A stretch of DNA of 64,000 bases, from the NCBI RefSeq assembly GCF_965638725.1, contig NC_134970.1, positions 4,283,001 through 4,347,000 on the forward strand, written 5' to 3'. A program made the translations under genes and the position numbers. A model generated the notes under the pieces. It saw only the letters and a program-made list of their open reading frames with translations, did not search any database and had not been told where the DNA came from. The DNA is from Aptenodytes patagonicus. Taxonomy: Eukaryota; Chordata; Aves; Sphenisciformes; Spheniscidae. Within the stretch, counting starts at the first letter, position 1. Each line of letters opens with the position of its first letter. Shown in pieces: positions 25,601-38,271 of this stretch.

Positions 25601-28600
25601 CAATAAAAACCTATCAAAGAGATAATTAAGAAGTCCTGACTCTTTTCACACCAAAGCTCATACCTTGTTGGAGAATGGTTCCATCAGCATTAACTGGCTG
25701 ATAGACTATGGTCTGGCCTTCAGCTGCTTGTGCTACCTGTTGTCCTTGAACTGCTATTTGTTGCTGGGTCTAAACAAAACAAAGAACACAGTAACTTTAC
25801 AAATCGCTTATTTTTCAAATTTTACAATTCCTGAATTAACACATGGCGCTTAAGGTGTTTCAGGCATCTATTTCTTTTGCTTTATTACCAGCATCAAGAA
25901 ATAGGATGGAGCACAAACCAATTGAACTGTAGATAAAATACCTAAAGCACATATAACATACTTCTTCTAACAGTGTAGTATTTAATATTGAAAGAAACAA
26001 GTTCTAGGTTTCCTGTCTCACTATGAATATGTTAAAGGAAGAACTATTCTGCTCAGAAATTTAATTGTGGTCCTAAACAAAAGAATCAGCAGAAAACCCA
26101 GGTATGACTAGACTACTTCACAAAATGGCGCAAGTATGAAATTAGCAATACTTCATGTTTTCAAATTTCAATAGACAAAAACAACCATGAACCAATAAAA
26201 TACAGAAACACAATGGATAAAAACATGCAATCTATTTATTCTGCCCCAGAGTTATGTATGAAAACACTACAAAAATATGAAATTTATTCTCAAGTTCTCC
26301 TCAATATTAATAATTCCTCCTTTTTTTTTTTTTTTTTTTTCCCTTTTTTTACTTAACCATACCTTAAGTCATTTGTCAAGTTTCTCTTCCTATTTCTCTC
26401 AAGAAAACCCTTTCATGCTGGTGCAGTTACCTGTGTCTGGCCAGCAGTAACTGCAGTCTGTGGCTGCTGTATAATGATCTGCTGGGTCTGGCCCTGCTGC
26501 CCCTGTACCTGCACAGCCTGCCCACCTTGAATCTGAATCTGACCTGGCTGGACCAACTGAATCTGTGGAAGAAAGAGTCAGAAAGGAACATTAACTATGC
26601 CTCTTATTTCTCCCTCCTTGGCCTCAGCATTACCAAATCATCTCTGAGGATGATTTACTGTTGCAAAGAAAAAGAAAGCACTGATTCTTCTCTTTTTCCA
26701 CTTTAAAATGAAGAGTTTTAATTTATTCCTCCCTGTGACACAGCAGTCACAACCATGTAGAATAGAGGAAACATAACATGCTAGCGTCATTATGCCCTAT
26801 AGCAGTTCTCCACTGCTTACACAATAAAACAGTCGAAAGAAGTAAAATATTCACATGAAACTAGGAATAATAATACTCAGGTGAAAGAAAAAAAAGGACT
26901 AAGATTTAAGATATCTGCAGAGTGTTAATTATCCAGCATACAGAAGTAGTCCTGGATATACACAAAAGTTGACTTCAGCTTTGCAGAGAAGTCTTTCCAC
27001 CAACGTGGAACATTTCTTAGATTAGAAGAGAGAACTGGAATACGGTTTGAAGCTTGTGCTTAAAAACCCAGTTATGGATTTTCCTCCAACAACCAGACTG
27101 TAAAGAACCTAACACAAAATATACTGGGTTTCAACAGAAGAAATTTTAAATAAACACTAAATAAACCTCTCAAAACACCGAGACATCATGTGCCTTCCTG
27201 GACTGTGCCGAACTTGATTCCTAAATCCCATTCTCAAATCGCTAGAACACTTTCATTATGCCACTGTTACAGTTCTTCCCTTTGCTTTTGAGGAACACAT
27301 TTTGAGCACCTGTTTAAATTTAAAAACTGTCTTTTAGACAAATATTTCAAAATAATTGCTTCTAATAAAATCCATCTTGTATACCTTCTACAGTATTACC
27401 TTCTGTGCAATGGAAATGTTTAAATTCACCTTCAGCCATCACATACTAGATGAACTCAAGCACAACAGTTATTTTCAGGAAGCTTAAATAAATAAATTAT
27501 CTTAAATAAATAAATATTAAAAAATTTTCATCTTTCTGAGCCATAAATTGAGTAGGCACCAGATCACCACCTATACTGCAAAGGCCAGTTAAAATAAAAA
27601 TAACAGTAAAAAACCAAACAAAAACCCCTAAACCAACTCCAGCTGTATTTTAATGGACTTCATTTAAAAGGTTTGCACCATCCCATAAAATACAAAAATC
27701 AAATACACAAAGAATTTTCATTGCATTCTTAACACGCAGCTCACTGCCAGATCCATAGCTGGAGAACAACCGTATATGCCCAGTTTATTTTAAGAGTGCT
27801 GAGGGTGAGAACATCACAGTTCATTCTCTGCAATTTATCTTAAATAAAATTAGGGTTATCTCACCTGCTGCAGTCCCTGTGTTCCAGAAACGGGGACTTG
27901 CATGATTGTCTGGCCCTGACCCCCAGGCACAGCCTGCACCATGATCGGCTGGCCAGTTGATGTGATCAGCTGACCTCCGCTTACTTGTACCATTAGTGGT
28001 TGACCCTGGACCTAGGAAACAGGAGAAAAAACAAACAGAACAATGAAAAAGTCTGGTGACGTGAAGCCAGAAACTGAAGTGGCTACCACATGAGGCTAAA
28101 TGCTTACCTATTTTAATGCAGTGACCAGAGAACCTGAGCAACAGTCCCCTGGGTTCATAATCAGCATCAAAGATCTTTAGTTTCTAAAACTTTTTCTGTG
28201 ATGTGCTGCTGGATTTAGTAAATTATCTTTTTCTGTTGCAGTCTAACCAAAACTTGCAAGTCTAATTAGCTATGCTTTTCATGCTTTATTGCAAATTTTC
28301 CAGACACAATAACTATCTTCATGCACAGCCCGAGAGCGAAGTGTAATAAAAGAAACTTCATTATCCACATCACTATTACTAGTTTTTAATTGGGGTTCCT
28401 AATGAGAAAAAGCTCTAAATAAGCTATTTTGAGAGAGATTCCAAGGTAGCTTCAACTCTCTGCAACTACATGCTTACGTAAACATTTCCATTTCCTAACC
28501 CGTATGTAGCATGCGATGGTCTTAGAGAATCTTTTCATGGTTATTACGTGAAATTATCAATATAACAACACAAAATGTACTTCAGTAAGGAAGAGTGAAA

Positions 28601-31600
28601 AAAAATGAGCAGCAGCCACTTCTTGGCCCAACAAAGCTTACAGTGGATTTATAAATTCAGCTGTAATAAGAGTCTCTGGACTCTTGGACCAGGTATTATC
28701 TCTGGTCACTAGGAAAAAGGCCAATGAAAAGAAAAGCAAGGGGAAAACCTCTCTGTTTAAACACCCTTACCCGCTAAGTCTCCAAACTCCCCAAAATATA
28801 TCTTTGAAAATACCATACCTCCATGGCTTAAATGTGAAATGAGTCTTATGAACTAGGTAACCACTCTTTACCACGCTCTGAGTTGTTTAGAAACAAGAGC
28901 AACACAACATGATAAGAAGTCACCGAGTTCTTGGGGTTTCTACCTGTAAATTTCAAGAATATGCAATAGCAAATGCTCACTCTTCAACCACTGTAGAATA
29001 CCAGACTAAACATCAGTACAGATTTTCAGCACATACTGAGCTACCTAAAAAAGCTTCACTTCACATAGTTCAAATACCTTAGTGAATTATATGCTACGGA
29101 AACAACCACAGTTGTACCTCGGTGATCAATGCCTACATAGAATATTGTTGACTTTACAGGTCACCTAATATCCTTGCGACACTGTTCTGTCCCTCAACCT
29201 TATAACTATCACATACAAGTCCCTAACAAAAATCGGTAGTACTTGTTTTGAACTGAACACAGAGAGAGAGATAAGCATGCTCACGTCAGCCACAGAGAAG
29301 CACAGTCAGCAGTACAATATCCAACAAGCAGAAAGAAAAATGATACATTCCATGATTCTTGTTAATGTATTAGAGCAAGCGCAAAATAAAAAAGGGGGGG
29401 GGGGGGGGCACATAACAACGACCAGGAGGCCACAGTGACCCAAGCAATTCAAGTCAGCCAGCTTTTCGTATTTTAACTCTGAACATAAAAAATGCTGTGT
29501 TCAACTTTACACCTGGCAAGACCATTCCAGCCTCTTGGAACTCTCCTTCTCTGAAGAATTAAAAACCAAACAAAACCAAAATACTGAGTGAAAAATGCAT
29601 TACTAAACTGCTACGGCTATCCAGGGTTCATCAACTCCTTTAAAAGCCTCGTACGTGAGCTAATGAAATGAAGTTTGCAAGACAGGAAATACTTCACATT
29701 GAAACAAATCAGGGTTCAAAATAACCTTGCATTTCCCTCCAATTTGCAATGTAATTGCTGTTAGGATACATACTTCTCCTGGGTTTCCCTATGTTGTTCA
29801 CACGTAAATAAGAAATCAGATCTCTCAATCCCACAGAGGCCAATATCGTCCCCAGGTGCCCTTTTTAATCACAGATTGAAAAGTTTTACTCTTCAAGCTC
29901 ATGGGTCATCTACCATCTCTCTGTCCTTCTTTCACGTAGCGAAGACACAAAACTACTCACAGTGGATATCAGAAATCTAATCTCCTTGAAACTACAGGAA
30001 ATCTTTGGGTTATCTCTCTTGACTATTACTTCCTCATCTTGCTGTTTTTTGCTTTAACTCCCATTTCAACCACTATTCACTTTCAGAATTACATCAGCAG
30101 GAATTCATGAATGCATCAGGGTTTCTGGCATGCACCTGAGATCCAATGAAAAGCTATATCCCACACTCTTCATGGAAAACCCTACAGCTAGCATAAAGCA
30201 CAGCTACTACTGCTAACAAATTTTCCTGTTCCTATTTCAAACCCTGGAAAAAACACAGCATTAGATATGTGGCGATGGTGAGAGTCATGCAGTGCTCACA
30301 AACACAATTAGAGAGATCACCACTACCTGGAGGGTCTGGACTTGCTGGCCTGAGGCGGATGCCACCTGGGCCTCAGTCTGCAACTGGACAGCAGTGACAC
30401 CACCCTGCTGCTGGGAATAGGAACAGGAATAGCTTGAAACATGGAAACGCACAGCTCTGACAAGAGACGACGACACTTTGCTGGAAGAGGGTGAATTTAA
30501 AATTCATACACACTGCTCTTGGAACATAAGGAATGTGAATAAGTTTAGCAAACCTAAGAACGGAATACCAACAAAACTGCGTAAGATACTGACAGGCTTC
30601 AATATCCCAAACAAAAATCACTTACAAAGAACAGAAGAGATTATTTTGCAGAATTTAAAATCTCAGCTTCAGTGTTTAGACTGCTACCTTTCTGCTTAAT
30701 GTTTCCTTTCACTGCCCAGGTTTCTTACTGTGAAGGGGTTCCAGATTTTTGTCAGACTTGTTAGTTACAAAAAAGGCCATAAATTCCTTTCTGCACAGAA
30801 CAGCAGCACAGATGACTACAGTCTAAGCTTCATCTATGTCACACCTTCATCAATGTCTTCCCACCACTGACCTTGAAGGACAATCTTGAGAGGTTGCAAG
30901 AGCAGTTAAATCTAAAAGCCTTTTCTATCTTTAGCCTCTTTAGTAAGAGTCCCAAAATAATCTGTTAACTGTGTTAGCATTTGGGAGATGAAGGACATCT
31001 CTCTACTAGAAGTCGTATTACAACAGGCCTGTTAAAAAACATTTATTTTAGAAAAACATTTCACATCAAATACAACACAGGCTTTAAGAGCACGTACTAT
31101 AAATGAAACAAGCCAAGGTATGTTTTTACCTCCCTTTTACCTACAAAGTGTCAATAAAACCAAATATATCTTTGGTTACCTGCTGGAAGCAGGTATTTTT
31201 GATAATTCTTAAGATATAATTTTTTAACCTCAAGTACAATCTTGTTCTGACTCAAAAAGTCAACTTCAGCTAAATTCAGTGGAAGAAGCTGGTCCCTGCT
31301 ATCAAACGCTCAAATAGGCTGATGCAAAGCAAAGCGTATCTCACTGAAAACATAATCCAGTGGCTCATTCATTTGCATGACAAACTAAGAAACTTCTCTT
31401 GTCTTGAACTAGAACAAACATAAGCTGCAACAAAAATTCAGCACCAGCACAGCTCATCTGAAAATACATTACTATATCTGAATGGGCAAAGCTTAACAAC
31501 AGTAAAAATCTATAAACCCTTAAAAAACCCAGCCCTACTCATCTGCACATTATAACATGAACTAGAAACTTCTTTCTGGAATGGATGAATTCATCCAGAG

Positions 31601-32192
31601 CTACATGTTTTGTTGCAATTCCTGTACTGTGTGTTCATTTTGATCCACCTGTAGTTCTAAAACAAAGGATCTCCATCAATACTTCTCTTGAGAAAGCTAG
31701 AGAAACCCTCTATGGGCTTGAACAAAACCTATTTCAATTTTGGGGGGAATCTACATTGTTCCTTGTGGACAACTGATCGTATTAATATTGGGTTTCCTCC
31801 ATTTTCAGAGAGGATTTGTTACTTTCCTCACGTCACTACCAGTTTGCAAACTCCCTGCTACACTGAAATTTGGTAACTTGTATACCTGCAATTTTATTAA
31901 TTTAATTTTATAGCAAGTGTTTTTTTAAAAAACGTATTTACTCTGACTTCAAGTCAAGTCAGATCACTGACCACTGATCAGGTGACAGAAGTCAGGTAAA
32001 CACATATCCAGACAGTATCATGAAGCATCTTGCTGGTTCTGTGAAACTCTGAAAAGTACAAAAAGGTTCGTAACTCAGCACTGGCAACGCCAGCTCACCC
32101 GTTATCACTTTCCATACCTGCTGCTGAATCTGTCCAGCCTGCACAACGATCTGCTCTGTGGAACTGTTACTATTCGCCGTGTACTGCTCCAT
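22629..32192 (-). CDS. NFYA: NFYA, nuclear transcription factor Y subunit alpha
   Basis: Nine coding exons on the minus strand: 32192-32118, 30410-30327, 28011-27865, 26562-26431, 25769-25664, 25137-24971, 24163-23990, 23588-23487, 22682-22629. They total 1041 nt, 346 residues; human has 347. The product binds CCAAT DNA as a trimer with NF-YB and NF-YC. Residues 1 to about 230 are the Q/S/T-rich activation region (start MEQYTANSNSSTEQIVVQAG). About 260-289 is the subunit-interaction helix (EEEPLYVNAKQYHRI), followed by a linker near GKIPKER. About 296-317 is the DNA-binding helix, with RHRHAMARKRGEGGRF. The end is QMIRVS. Conservation with mammals is near complete. The start is fixed by homology; its exon begins at an acceptor at 32239, leaving 47 nt of 5'UTR. 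The 84-nt exon at 30410-30327 matches the human alternatively spliced glutamine-rich exon and keeps the frame if skipped. One residue fewer than human may reflect my donor choice at 30327. Confidence 0.97.
23848..23886. repeat. (CAAAA)n-type simple repeat
   Basis: Irregular CAAAA/CAAA units in the NFYA intron just after (in gene direction) the exon at 24163-23990. Confidence 0.8.
26321..26340. repeat. T20 homopolymer in an NFYA intron
   Basis: Twenty Ts followed by CCC and seven more Ts. It is an A-rich tract in the NFYA sense. No attached SINE is seen. Confidence 0.9.
29394..29408. repeat. G15 homopolymer in an NFYA intron
   Basis: Fifteen consecutive Gs after an A-rich stretch. A C15 run on the transcribed NFYA strand; likely variable in length and prone to sequencing error. 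Confidence 0.9.
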
Positions 32193-34170
32193 AGCGCTTC
32201 AGTTCCAATACGATAAAAGGCACACCTCAGCCCGTGTATCTGGCAAGACAAGTTAAAAAAAGCAGGTGATTATCGTCCCAAGGTTTGAAGATTAGTATTA
32301 TCTTACAATAGCTGAAAAGCAAACCATCTGCTGACATTGAGGTCAGAATCACACCGTAAGAGCCGCTGTTTAATCAAGGACCTACCTCTTTCATAATGTC
32401 ACCTTACTTTCATTGAGTAACAAAACTAGAATTGTAATTTCAAGAACACATAACTTGACTGAGAGGCAAAAAGCATCTCAATCTCAATTCTGTCGTTATC
32501 TTCAGGCAATCAAATAGTAGCTATGAATCTGATTCTCTTCCTGTTTTACCCCTCGAGTCTGTGTATTCTGGGCTACAGACAGTTGCCTGCGCTGCATATT
32601 GGTGGAGGAGAGGGGTGTTATCAGTAAAAAACCTCACAAAATACAAAGTTTAGGTGTAAAAGCAAACTACATTTCAAGAATTCAACAAAGCTAAGTGAAA
32701 CTCTCTCCTTCCCCAACTACGCAGCACTCCCTCCTCATCTCTCTTTCTTCTCTTCCTACTTTCACGTATTTTGAAAATAGCCAGCAGACTTCTCACTGCT
32801 TCCATCCTTTTACTGCCTCTCATTTCTTGGACCCTTGCCGACACATATGAAGAACACACTGTTGAAACAAAATACTTAGTTCCATTACCTCCTTCTCCCT
32901 CGCATTTATTCCCTTCTCAGTTGATCAACAAGGGAAGAATTCTTACTATTACTTTTAATGAGGTATTTGATTTATGCTATGACTGAACAAGTACCTGCTA
33001 CATTAGTGAAAAAGCAGCCTGTAACTTTAATCTTTGAAGTCTAAAGCAACAAAAAAACCAGGCCCCTTCAGTTTTCAAAGAAACGCACACAAAATTTATT
33101 CACAACTTTAACTAACTGTAACTGTTGCTGTGGTTACTACTGTAACGACACCTCTCACACTTCCTGCTCTTTAACTTTAAAACATCCTTTGTACTTCAGT
33201 GCCTTGCATTTATCTTAAGAACATTCATTTTTTCATCGACTTACTCCTCACCATGACCTAAGCAAACACACAATGATTTTACATTTTGTTGTTTTCTTGC
33301 ACGTTAACACCAAATGTCGCTCACCTACAAAAATAAACGATTAACCAGTATGTATCATGAAAGACCAGAAGCATGCTCGTTACAGGGGGCATAACACTCA
33401 GCTATAATAATGTAAGAACCTTCTCAGCCCCTATCAGATCTTTTTTTCAGAATAAGGATGTAATGATGCCAAGCCTGGAGATCACAAAGATAATCTGAGT
33501 CACAGCACCGAAAGGCACTACATTTGACTGCAATTTTAACTCTATCCTCGGCCCGTTTAGTAACAGTTTTTCACAGCCTGCCAGCATAAAAGGAGATAAA
33601 TACTCTTTCTGAAGATGATACTGGCTACTGAGGTTCTCGTTTCACTTTTGCGCTGTATACTTAATTTCTGCCCTAAATGCCTGTGGGCCTGTCAGAAAAC
33701 AGCTCCCACATTTCATTCTGCAGGGAAGTATTTCAATAGCGAGCACAGGGTGCCAGTAAACTGTATTTGCCAGAAGTTCCCTGGCTTCCTTAGTGCCACA
33801 ACCAATACTCAAGCACAGGCATACCTCTGCTCGGGAATGCTTCTTCACAGACCCCCATATCAAGCCCCCGTCTTCTTTACTTAAAATATTAGCAGCATTG
33901 TAATCCTAACTCTCTGCACCAGCTGTGGCTAGCCAAAGTTACAAGCAGGAGATTTTACATGTGCTGGATCCTAGTCCTCCAAGGGATTACTTCATTCCCT
34001 TCATTAAAACACAGAGCACCAGCGTTACTATATCAAAGTTAAATTTTAAAGATCGCTGATCTACTTCAATGGCACGCTCCTCCCACAGCTGATCTCACCA
34101 GTCGGCTCCTCCTCACCCGGCCCTTGTCTGCGCTGAAAATGACTTAGTGTTCTATCAGTACATATTAATA

Positions 34171-34193
34171 TACATATATATATATACACACAC
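34171..34193. repeat. (TA)n(CA)n dinucleotide repeat
   Basis: TACATATATATATATACACACAC-type alternating tract in the first intron of NFYA; probably polymorphic. Confidence 0.85.
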
Positions 34194-34917
34194 GTATGAG
34201 GCTATAGAAGCTGCATCAACAACAGTTCTCTTGGCAAGTAAGTTATGCTAAGAACAAACGAGTGCGATAAACTGCGCTAGGACTTGAGCTAGCTTGAAAG
34301 CATCGTTTTAAAACGTGCTGCACCCTGAAGCAACATTACTAAATTGGCAGAAGTTTCTAGGGCAGACCCTGTCAATCTACCCGGATGACGGCTGTCCTCT
34401 CAGGACGCCAGTGGAGGACAGACACCCACGCGAAGCCAAAGACGGGATTTAACTAAACAGCACAGACAGGCCACGCTCTTATCTCCCACCGTTCGGCAGG
34501 ATAAAACATGTGGTACGCAGATTTTGTTTCCGACCTCCTTATCGCACATGCAAGTCAATTGGAGTGCACCCAGGGACGTTTTTATTTTATTGCAGAAAGC
34601 CGCAGACCTGGGGATTTTCTCGGCGGGCAGAGCACGCTGCGCTGTGCTCAGGCGGACGAGGCAATGCCCTGCAGCTCACGGAGGAGAAAGCAAGGTAGCA
34701 GCGGGGCCCCTCGCTCCCGCAAAAAGGGCAGTTTCGCCTCACCGAGGAGCACGTGGCTGGCGACATTTGGCGTCCAGGTGCGTTTAGGGGAGGCGGGAGG
34801 GGGAGCGCGCACACCCGCTTCAGCGGCACGCTCGCAGCCCCGGGGAAGGGGGGCAGCGACCTGCCCTCGGCACACACCCGGCGGCCTCCCCCCACCTCCC
34901 CCGGGCAAGGCGGGGGG

Positions 34918-34967
34918 GAGGAGGAGGAGGAGGAGGAGGAGGAGGAGGAGGAGGAGGGGGGGGGGGG
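34918..34967. repeat. GAG triplet microsatellite with G12 run
   Basis: About 12 tandem GAG/GGA triplets run into twelve consecutive Gs (34956-34967). The tract lies at the edge of the CpG island, in the presumed first intron of NFYA. Homopurine tracts of this kind can form triplex or G-quadruplex structures and usually vary in length. The long GC-rich reading frames across it come from composition, not from a gene. Confidence 0.9.
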
Positions 34968-35399
34968 CGCGGAGGAGGAGGGGCAGCCCGGGCTGCCCGC
35001 GGCCCATCTGTCAGCAGGGCCGGCGGGGAGGCTCGCCCGCTCCGCTCCCCCCGCCCGGTCGAGGGCGGGGCCCTGCCGGCTCCCGTCCCAGCGGCCCCGC
35101 ACGGACAAGGCCTGTCCCCGCCAAGGGAGGCCGGGCCCGCCGTGCGCCTCCCCTCAGCGGCCCAGGCCGCGACCGCGCCTCCTCCTCCACCGCTGCCGCC
35201 CTCGGCTCCGCGCCCGCACCTCCCGGTACGCTCCGCCCGCCCCCGGCCCGGGCCCTCTCCTCCCGGGGCCCGGCGCCCCCGGCCCCTCTCCTCCCGGTGC
35301 GCCCCCCCCGCCCCCGGAGGAGCCGGGCCCCGTCCCCTCGCCTCCCCCAGTGCCCGGCCGGCCGGCCCCGGCCCTGCGAGCGGCCTCCTGACTGGTCAC

Positions 35400-35960
35400 T
35401 CGGCCCCGCCAATCCCGGCGCTGGGGCCGGCGCTCGGGGGCTCCATATTGGCTGCTCGCACTCACCGTGCCTCGCTCCCCCGGTTCGGGTCCCGCGCTGA
35501 TTGGCTCCGCTACCGGCCCCCGAAACCCAATCAGCGCCTCCACTCAGCCGCCGCGCAAAATGGCGCCCAACCCCGAACAAAGGCAAGGGAGGGGGCGGGC
35601 ACGGGCGGCGCAGGCGCACGGCGGCGCCCGCCCCGGATGGCCCCGCCTCCCTCGCCGCGGCCCTTAGCGCTGGGCACCGCCCACCTGCGCCCTGCCCAGC
35701 CGCGGCTACTGCGCCTGCGCCCCAGGCAGTGCGCGCGCCTCCTAGGGCCGCCGTGGCCAGCAAAGCGCAAGCGCCGGCTGCGGCTCCACCCCCTTCCTCG
35801 CCTCACTCTAGGCTCCGCCTCTGAGCGTCTTGCGCATGCGCCGGGGCGACGGTAGGTTGGCCTTCGGAATGTTCTCGGCGAGTATCATAGAGAGGGCGTT
35901 CCTCCAGCCTGCCTAGAGAGGCGAGCGGCGGCGGCGGCGGCCATTTTGTGTGACGATAGG
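35400..35960. promoter_or_regulatory. Bidirectional CpG-island promoter of NFYA and OARD1
   Basis: NFYA (minus) and OARD1 (plus) diverge from a GC- and CpG-rich block spanning about 34.76-36.13 kb. Visible sites are CCAAT or ATTGG at 35409-35413, 35447-35451, 35500-35504 and 35527-35531; a palindromic NRF1 site TGCGCATGCGCC at 35831-35842; related TGCGCCTGCGCC-like copies near 35709; and YY1-like AAAATGGCGCC at about 35554 and GGCCATTTTG at about 35939. There is no TATA box. This is a typical housekeeping divergent promoter. Start sites are inferred near 35.56 kb (minus) and 35.8-35.95 kb (plus). Confidence 0.75.
35466..35560 (-). other. NFYA: Candidate non-coding first exon of NFYA
   Basis: NFYA's coding exon at 32239-32118 starts with 5'UTR, so an upstream exon is needed. 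In the CpG island the minus strand carries a strong donor, GGCACG|GTGAGTG, ending an exon at 35466. A YY1-like GCGCCATTTTG near 35560 could mark the start site. The right boundary is a guess. Two CCAAT boxes (35527 and 35500) would lie inside this exon. Confidence 0.45.
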
Positions 35961-36423
35961 GCCGCTGTGGTGGGGCGGGGGAAGGGTTGGGTTGAGCGAT
36001 GTGGGGGGCGCTGGGGAGGTTCTTCGTGGCGCAAGCCCCGGCCCGGCGGATCGTTCTTCACACCGCGTCGGCGGGTGTGGCCTGCTGAAGGGTTTCCTGA
36101 AGGGGCGGGGGTGACTCGGAGGAGGATGGAAGGCCCGTGGGTGCCAGTTGGGTGGTGACCCTGGACTGGGGCCTGCTTGCACCTCATGGGTGGAGCTGTG
36201 GGGCTGCAGCAGGAAAGCTCGTGCCACACTTTTTGGGGGTACTGGCCTCCTCCTCTTCTGTTTTCAGGGGGTGTCTTGATTGTCTTAGCTGTCCCATAAA
36301 GTAGGCTCAGCCTTGCACCTTCTGGTCCGCCAGCTTATTTCCTAGTTTGGGATTCTTAATAACTCTGTTTTTCTCTCCATCATCTTTCCAGCTGCAGGAG
36401 CCTTCACCATAGCCCACGTTACC

Positions 36424-38271
36424 ATGGCCACCCACTTCTCCAAGGATCAGGAGGAGAGAGTGCGTAGAAAATGGGTTATCTGGGCTACTGCTGTGATGCA
36501 TGTCTCTAAAGAGACCTTCCTGTCCCCCTAATAACATGGCAGCAGGCTGTACCATGTGGCTTTTTGGAGGAAAGTGGCTGATACTGCTAAATTTCTTGTG
36601 CTTTCATGCTTATGTCAGTGAGGCAGATACTGTTCAACAGCACAGTGCTTACCTGCTTAACTAAATGTCTGGGGATATCCAGCACTGACACACTGATAGT
36701 ATGCTGAAGGTGTGCACTAATCCAGTTGTACTATTACATAATTTTCCTTTTTAAGCATTGATTTTGCAAAGTCAATGCTCAGCTGGCACGTGGTACTCAT
36801 AACTGATCTTGTAGAAAAGTTACTTGTATGTTGGGTTCATAATTCATGCCAAGTCGTTTACTTGTGAACTGCATCTTAAACTCGATGCCTTACACTCATT
36901 GCTGTACAGGCTTGCCAAATTCCCTCTTACCTGAGTATTCTCTTATCTGAGTCTGCACTCAGCTGATTTTTATTTACCTTTCTGTTTGTGGTGTTTTCCA
37001 GATCAAGTGTGTTAAGGGGGACCTTTTCTCATGCCCCCAGACGGACTCATTGGCTCATTGCATCAGCGAGGATTGTCGCATGGGTGCAGGCATAGCTGTT
37101 CTTTTTAAGAAAAAGTTTGGAGGCGTACAAGAGCTGTTGGATCAACGTGAGTGATACACGTAGGGTGGACATGCAGGAGCTGAAGGGAAAACCTTGATTT
37201 CCAGCAGTAAGGGTATTCCAAGCTACTTGGGGTGCAGGGGGGATTAAGTAGTGGAGTGTAACTGTTTTAAAAATACCTTCTTCATTTCTTCACTTTAGAA
37301 AAGAAGACTGGGGAGGTGGCGGTTCTCCAAAGAGAGGACCGATACATTTACTACCTGGTAAGAGTGGGACATTACTCAGGCACTTCCCTGTAACTAAACT
37401 GTATTAGATATGATGATGAAGGCTTTAATAGTTGTGGGTTTTCTGAGTATGCTCTTCTGAATAAGAGCTGTGAGATGTATTACTCAAATACTGCTAGTTG
37501 AAGAGGAGCCAGGCTTTCTTGTGTATGTATATTTAAACTTCAAATTGACAGAACTAGCTGCTAAACTATACTATTTTAAGCTGTGAAACATAGTTCTTTT
37601 TCCCTTCACGGTAGCAAGTCTGGGTGCGGAGTTTCAGAGTGTAGTGGAATGTGTTTTTTAAAAAAAGAAAAGTTTGCAGTGATCATGTCAAAGGCAAAAC
37701 TGACCTTTTACATTTATACTTAGATTACAAAGAAGAAAGTTTCTCACAAACCAACATATGAGAGTATGCGAAAGAGTTTAGAAGCCATGAAAGCTCACTG
37801 TCTAAACAACGGAGTTACTGACATTTCCATGCCTAGGTAAGAAAATTAGTTACTGCGGTGTGAATATTTCAGTGTTTCTTGCGTAGAAGGATGTTTGAGA
37901 GATGATCCCCTACCGTGAAATAAGAGTTCAAGTATCCACTTCTATTCAACTCTTCTGTTCAATTGTGCAAATGAAATTTGCGTTTCCCTGTGCGTTTAAA
38001 CGATAGCAAAACATACAGGCTTGGTTGTTTTCTTATTTTAACTGCATTACATTGATTTATGGTGAGCTGAGTTAGTGCTGCATAAAACCGTAGCTGCTTG
38101 AAGGGCTAGTTGTTCATAACATGCTCCAAAAGAGGCCATTACAGCTGTTTTGGTGTCTTATTTTCCAGGATTGGATGTGGGCTTGACCGCCTGGATTGGA
38201 ATAAAGTTTCAGCAATACTCGGAGAAGTGTTTGAAGACACAGATATAAAGATCACAGTTTACACTCTGTGA
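36424..38271 (+). CDS. OARD1: OARD1 (TARG1), ADP-ribose glycohydrolase
   Basis: Five coding exons: 36424-36459, 37002-37146, 37299-37357, 37724-37836, 38169-38271. They total 456 nt, 151 residues (human 152), all in phase with GT-AG introns; the first donor, GTGCGT, is weak. The protein is a single-domain macrodomain enzyme. It removes ADP-ribose from aspartate and glutamate side chains and deacylates O-acyl-ADP-ribose, in the nucleus. Visible features are [19 protein letters not shown], the [14 protein letters not shown] loop, and GCGLDRL. Catalytic residues of the human enzyme (K84 and D125) correspond to K83 and D124 here and are both present. The start is set by the match of [12 protein letters not shown] to the human N-terminus and by an acceptor at 36391 that places the ATG 33 nt into its exon. 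The non-coding first exon lies in the shared promoter; GCGACG|GTAGGT at about 35850 is one candidate donor. Confidence 0.96.

Noticed and set aside
34508-35855. Several long overlapping frames (up to 330 codons) on both strands
   Set aside because: They lie in the CpG island, where GC-rich codons make stops rare. The translations are low-complexity Pro/Arg/Ala/Gly with no domain, and they overlap the NFYA/OARD1 promoter.
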